NCBI GenBank assembly: GCA_000720805.1
Contig: JODI01000183.1
Coordinates: 1 to 5,181, forward strand
Direction: 5' to 3'
Length of the DNA stretch: 5,181 nt
Source: Streptomyces violaceoruber
Lineage (GTDB): Bacteria > Actinomycetota > Actinomycetes > Streptomycetales > Streptomycetaceae
Below, one piece after another: positions 4,981 through 5,181 of the stretch. Position 1 is the stretch's first letter, and each line of letters starts with the position of its first letter. The notes under the pieces were generated by a model. It was given only the letters and a program-made list of their open reading frames with translations, ran no database searches and was not told where the DNA came from. Position numbers and translations under genes: made by a program.

Positions 4981-5181
4981 ATGCCATCGCCCAGATACGT
5001 CTTCCTCGTCGGCGCCGCCACCACGGCCCTGCTCGCGACCGCCTGTTCCGGAGCCGGGGCCGGCGGATCCTCCGGCGGCGGCAAGAGCATCAACGTCCTG
5101 ATGGTCGGCAACCCGCAGATGGAGGACATCGCGAAGCTGACCAAGAGCACCTTCACGAAGGACACCGGGATCAAGGTCAAC
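4981..5181 (+). CDS. Sugar/polyol ABC transporter solute-binding lipoprotein, 3'-truncated by the window edge
   Basis: The first 67 codons of an exported substrate-binding protein. Residues 1-22 form a lipoprotein signal: a single Arg at 5, a hydrophobic core, and an ATAC-type lipobox with Cys22 as the lipidated residue. This anchors the mature protein on the outer face of the membrane. A Gly/Ser-rich tether (23-34) follows, then INVLMVGNPQMEDI and TKDTGIKVN, the opening beta strand and helix of family 1 (MalE-like) extracellular binding proteins. From memory, this opening resembles mannitol/sorbitol-type binding proteins, so a polyol ligand is a reasonable guess. It follows the DeoR gene by 81 bp on the same strand, and permease genes are expected to the right. 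The start is supported by GGAG at 4971-4974. Confidence 0.87.
   Translation, partial: MPSPRYVFLVGAATTALLATACSGAGAGGSSGGGKSINVLMVGNPQMEDIAKLTKSTFTKDTGIKVN

Overview
The window looks like chromosomal DNA of a Streptomyces or close relative. GC content is very high, the real reading frames have G or C at nearly every third codon position, GTG starts are used, and the protein families are typical of that genus. No species can be assigned from the sequence alone.

Layout. (1) Positions 2-1156, plus strand: the 3' part of a secreted M6-type zinc metalloprotease gene whose start lies left of the window. (2) Positions 1157-1323: a short spacer with two G-quadruplex-type G-tract clusters, a near-perfect dyad and a possible 19-codon leader ORF that overlaps the next start codon. 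(3) Positions 1324-3099, plus strand: an unusual 591-residue regulator made of two complete IclR modules in tandem, with a repeat-built low-complexity N-terminus. (4) Positions 3100-3169: a 70-bp convergent spacer with a 10-bp tandem repeat and a terminator-like hairpin. (5) Positions 3170-3802, minus strand: an NADPH-dependent FMN reductase with an in-frame 12-bp minisatellite. (6) Positions 3803-4137: a 335-bp divergent regulatory region. It carries a SoxR-box-like operator inside a promoter with a 19-bp spacer on the minus strand, and dyads on the DeoR side. (7) Positions 4138-4899, plus strand: a DeoR/GlpR-type sugar or polyol regulator. (8) Position 4981 to the right edge, plus strand: the start of a lipoprotein solute-binding component of a sugar-type ABC transporter.

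How the genes work together. The DeoR regulator and the downstream binding protein look like the start of a carbohydrate (possibly polyol) uptake operon with its local regulator. The FMN reductase appears to stand alone under redox control by SoxR, and its transcript is probably leaderless. The protease and the tandem IclR protein have no obvious functional link to the rest. I found no mobile element, CRISPR array, rRNA or tRNA. The best candidates for something noteworthy are the SoxR-type leaderless promoter, the minisatellite in the reductase it controls, and the two-module IclR regulator with its overlapping leader ORF.
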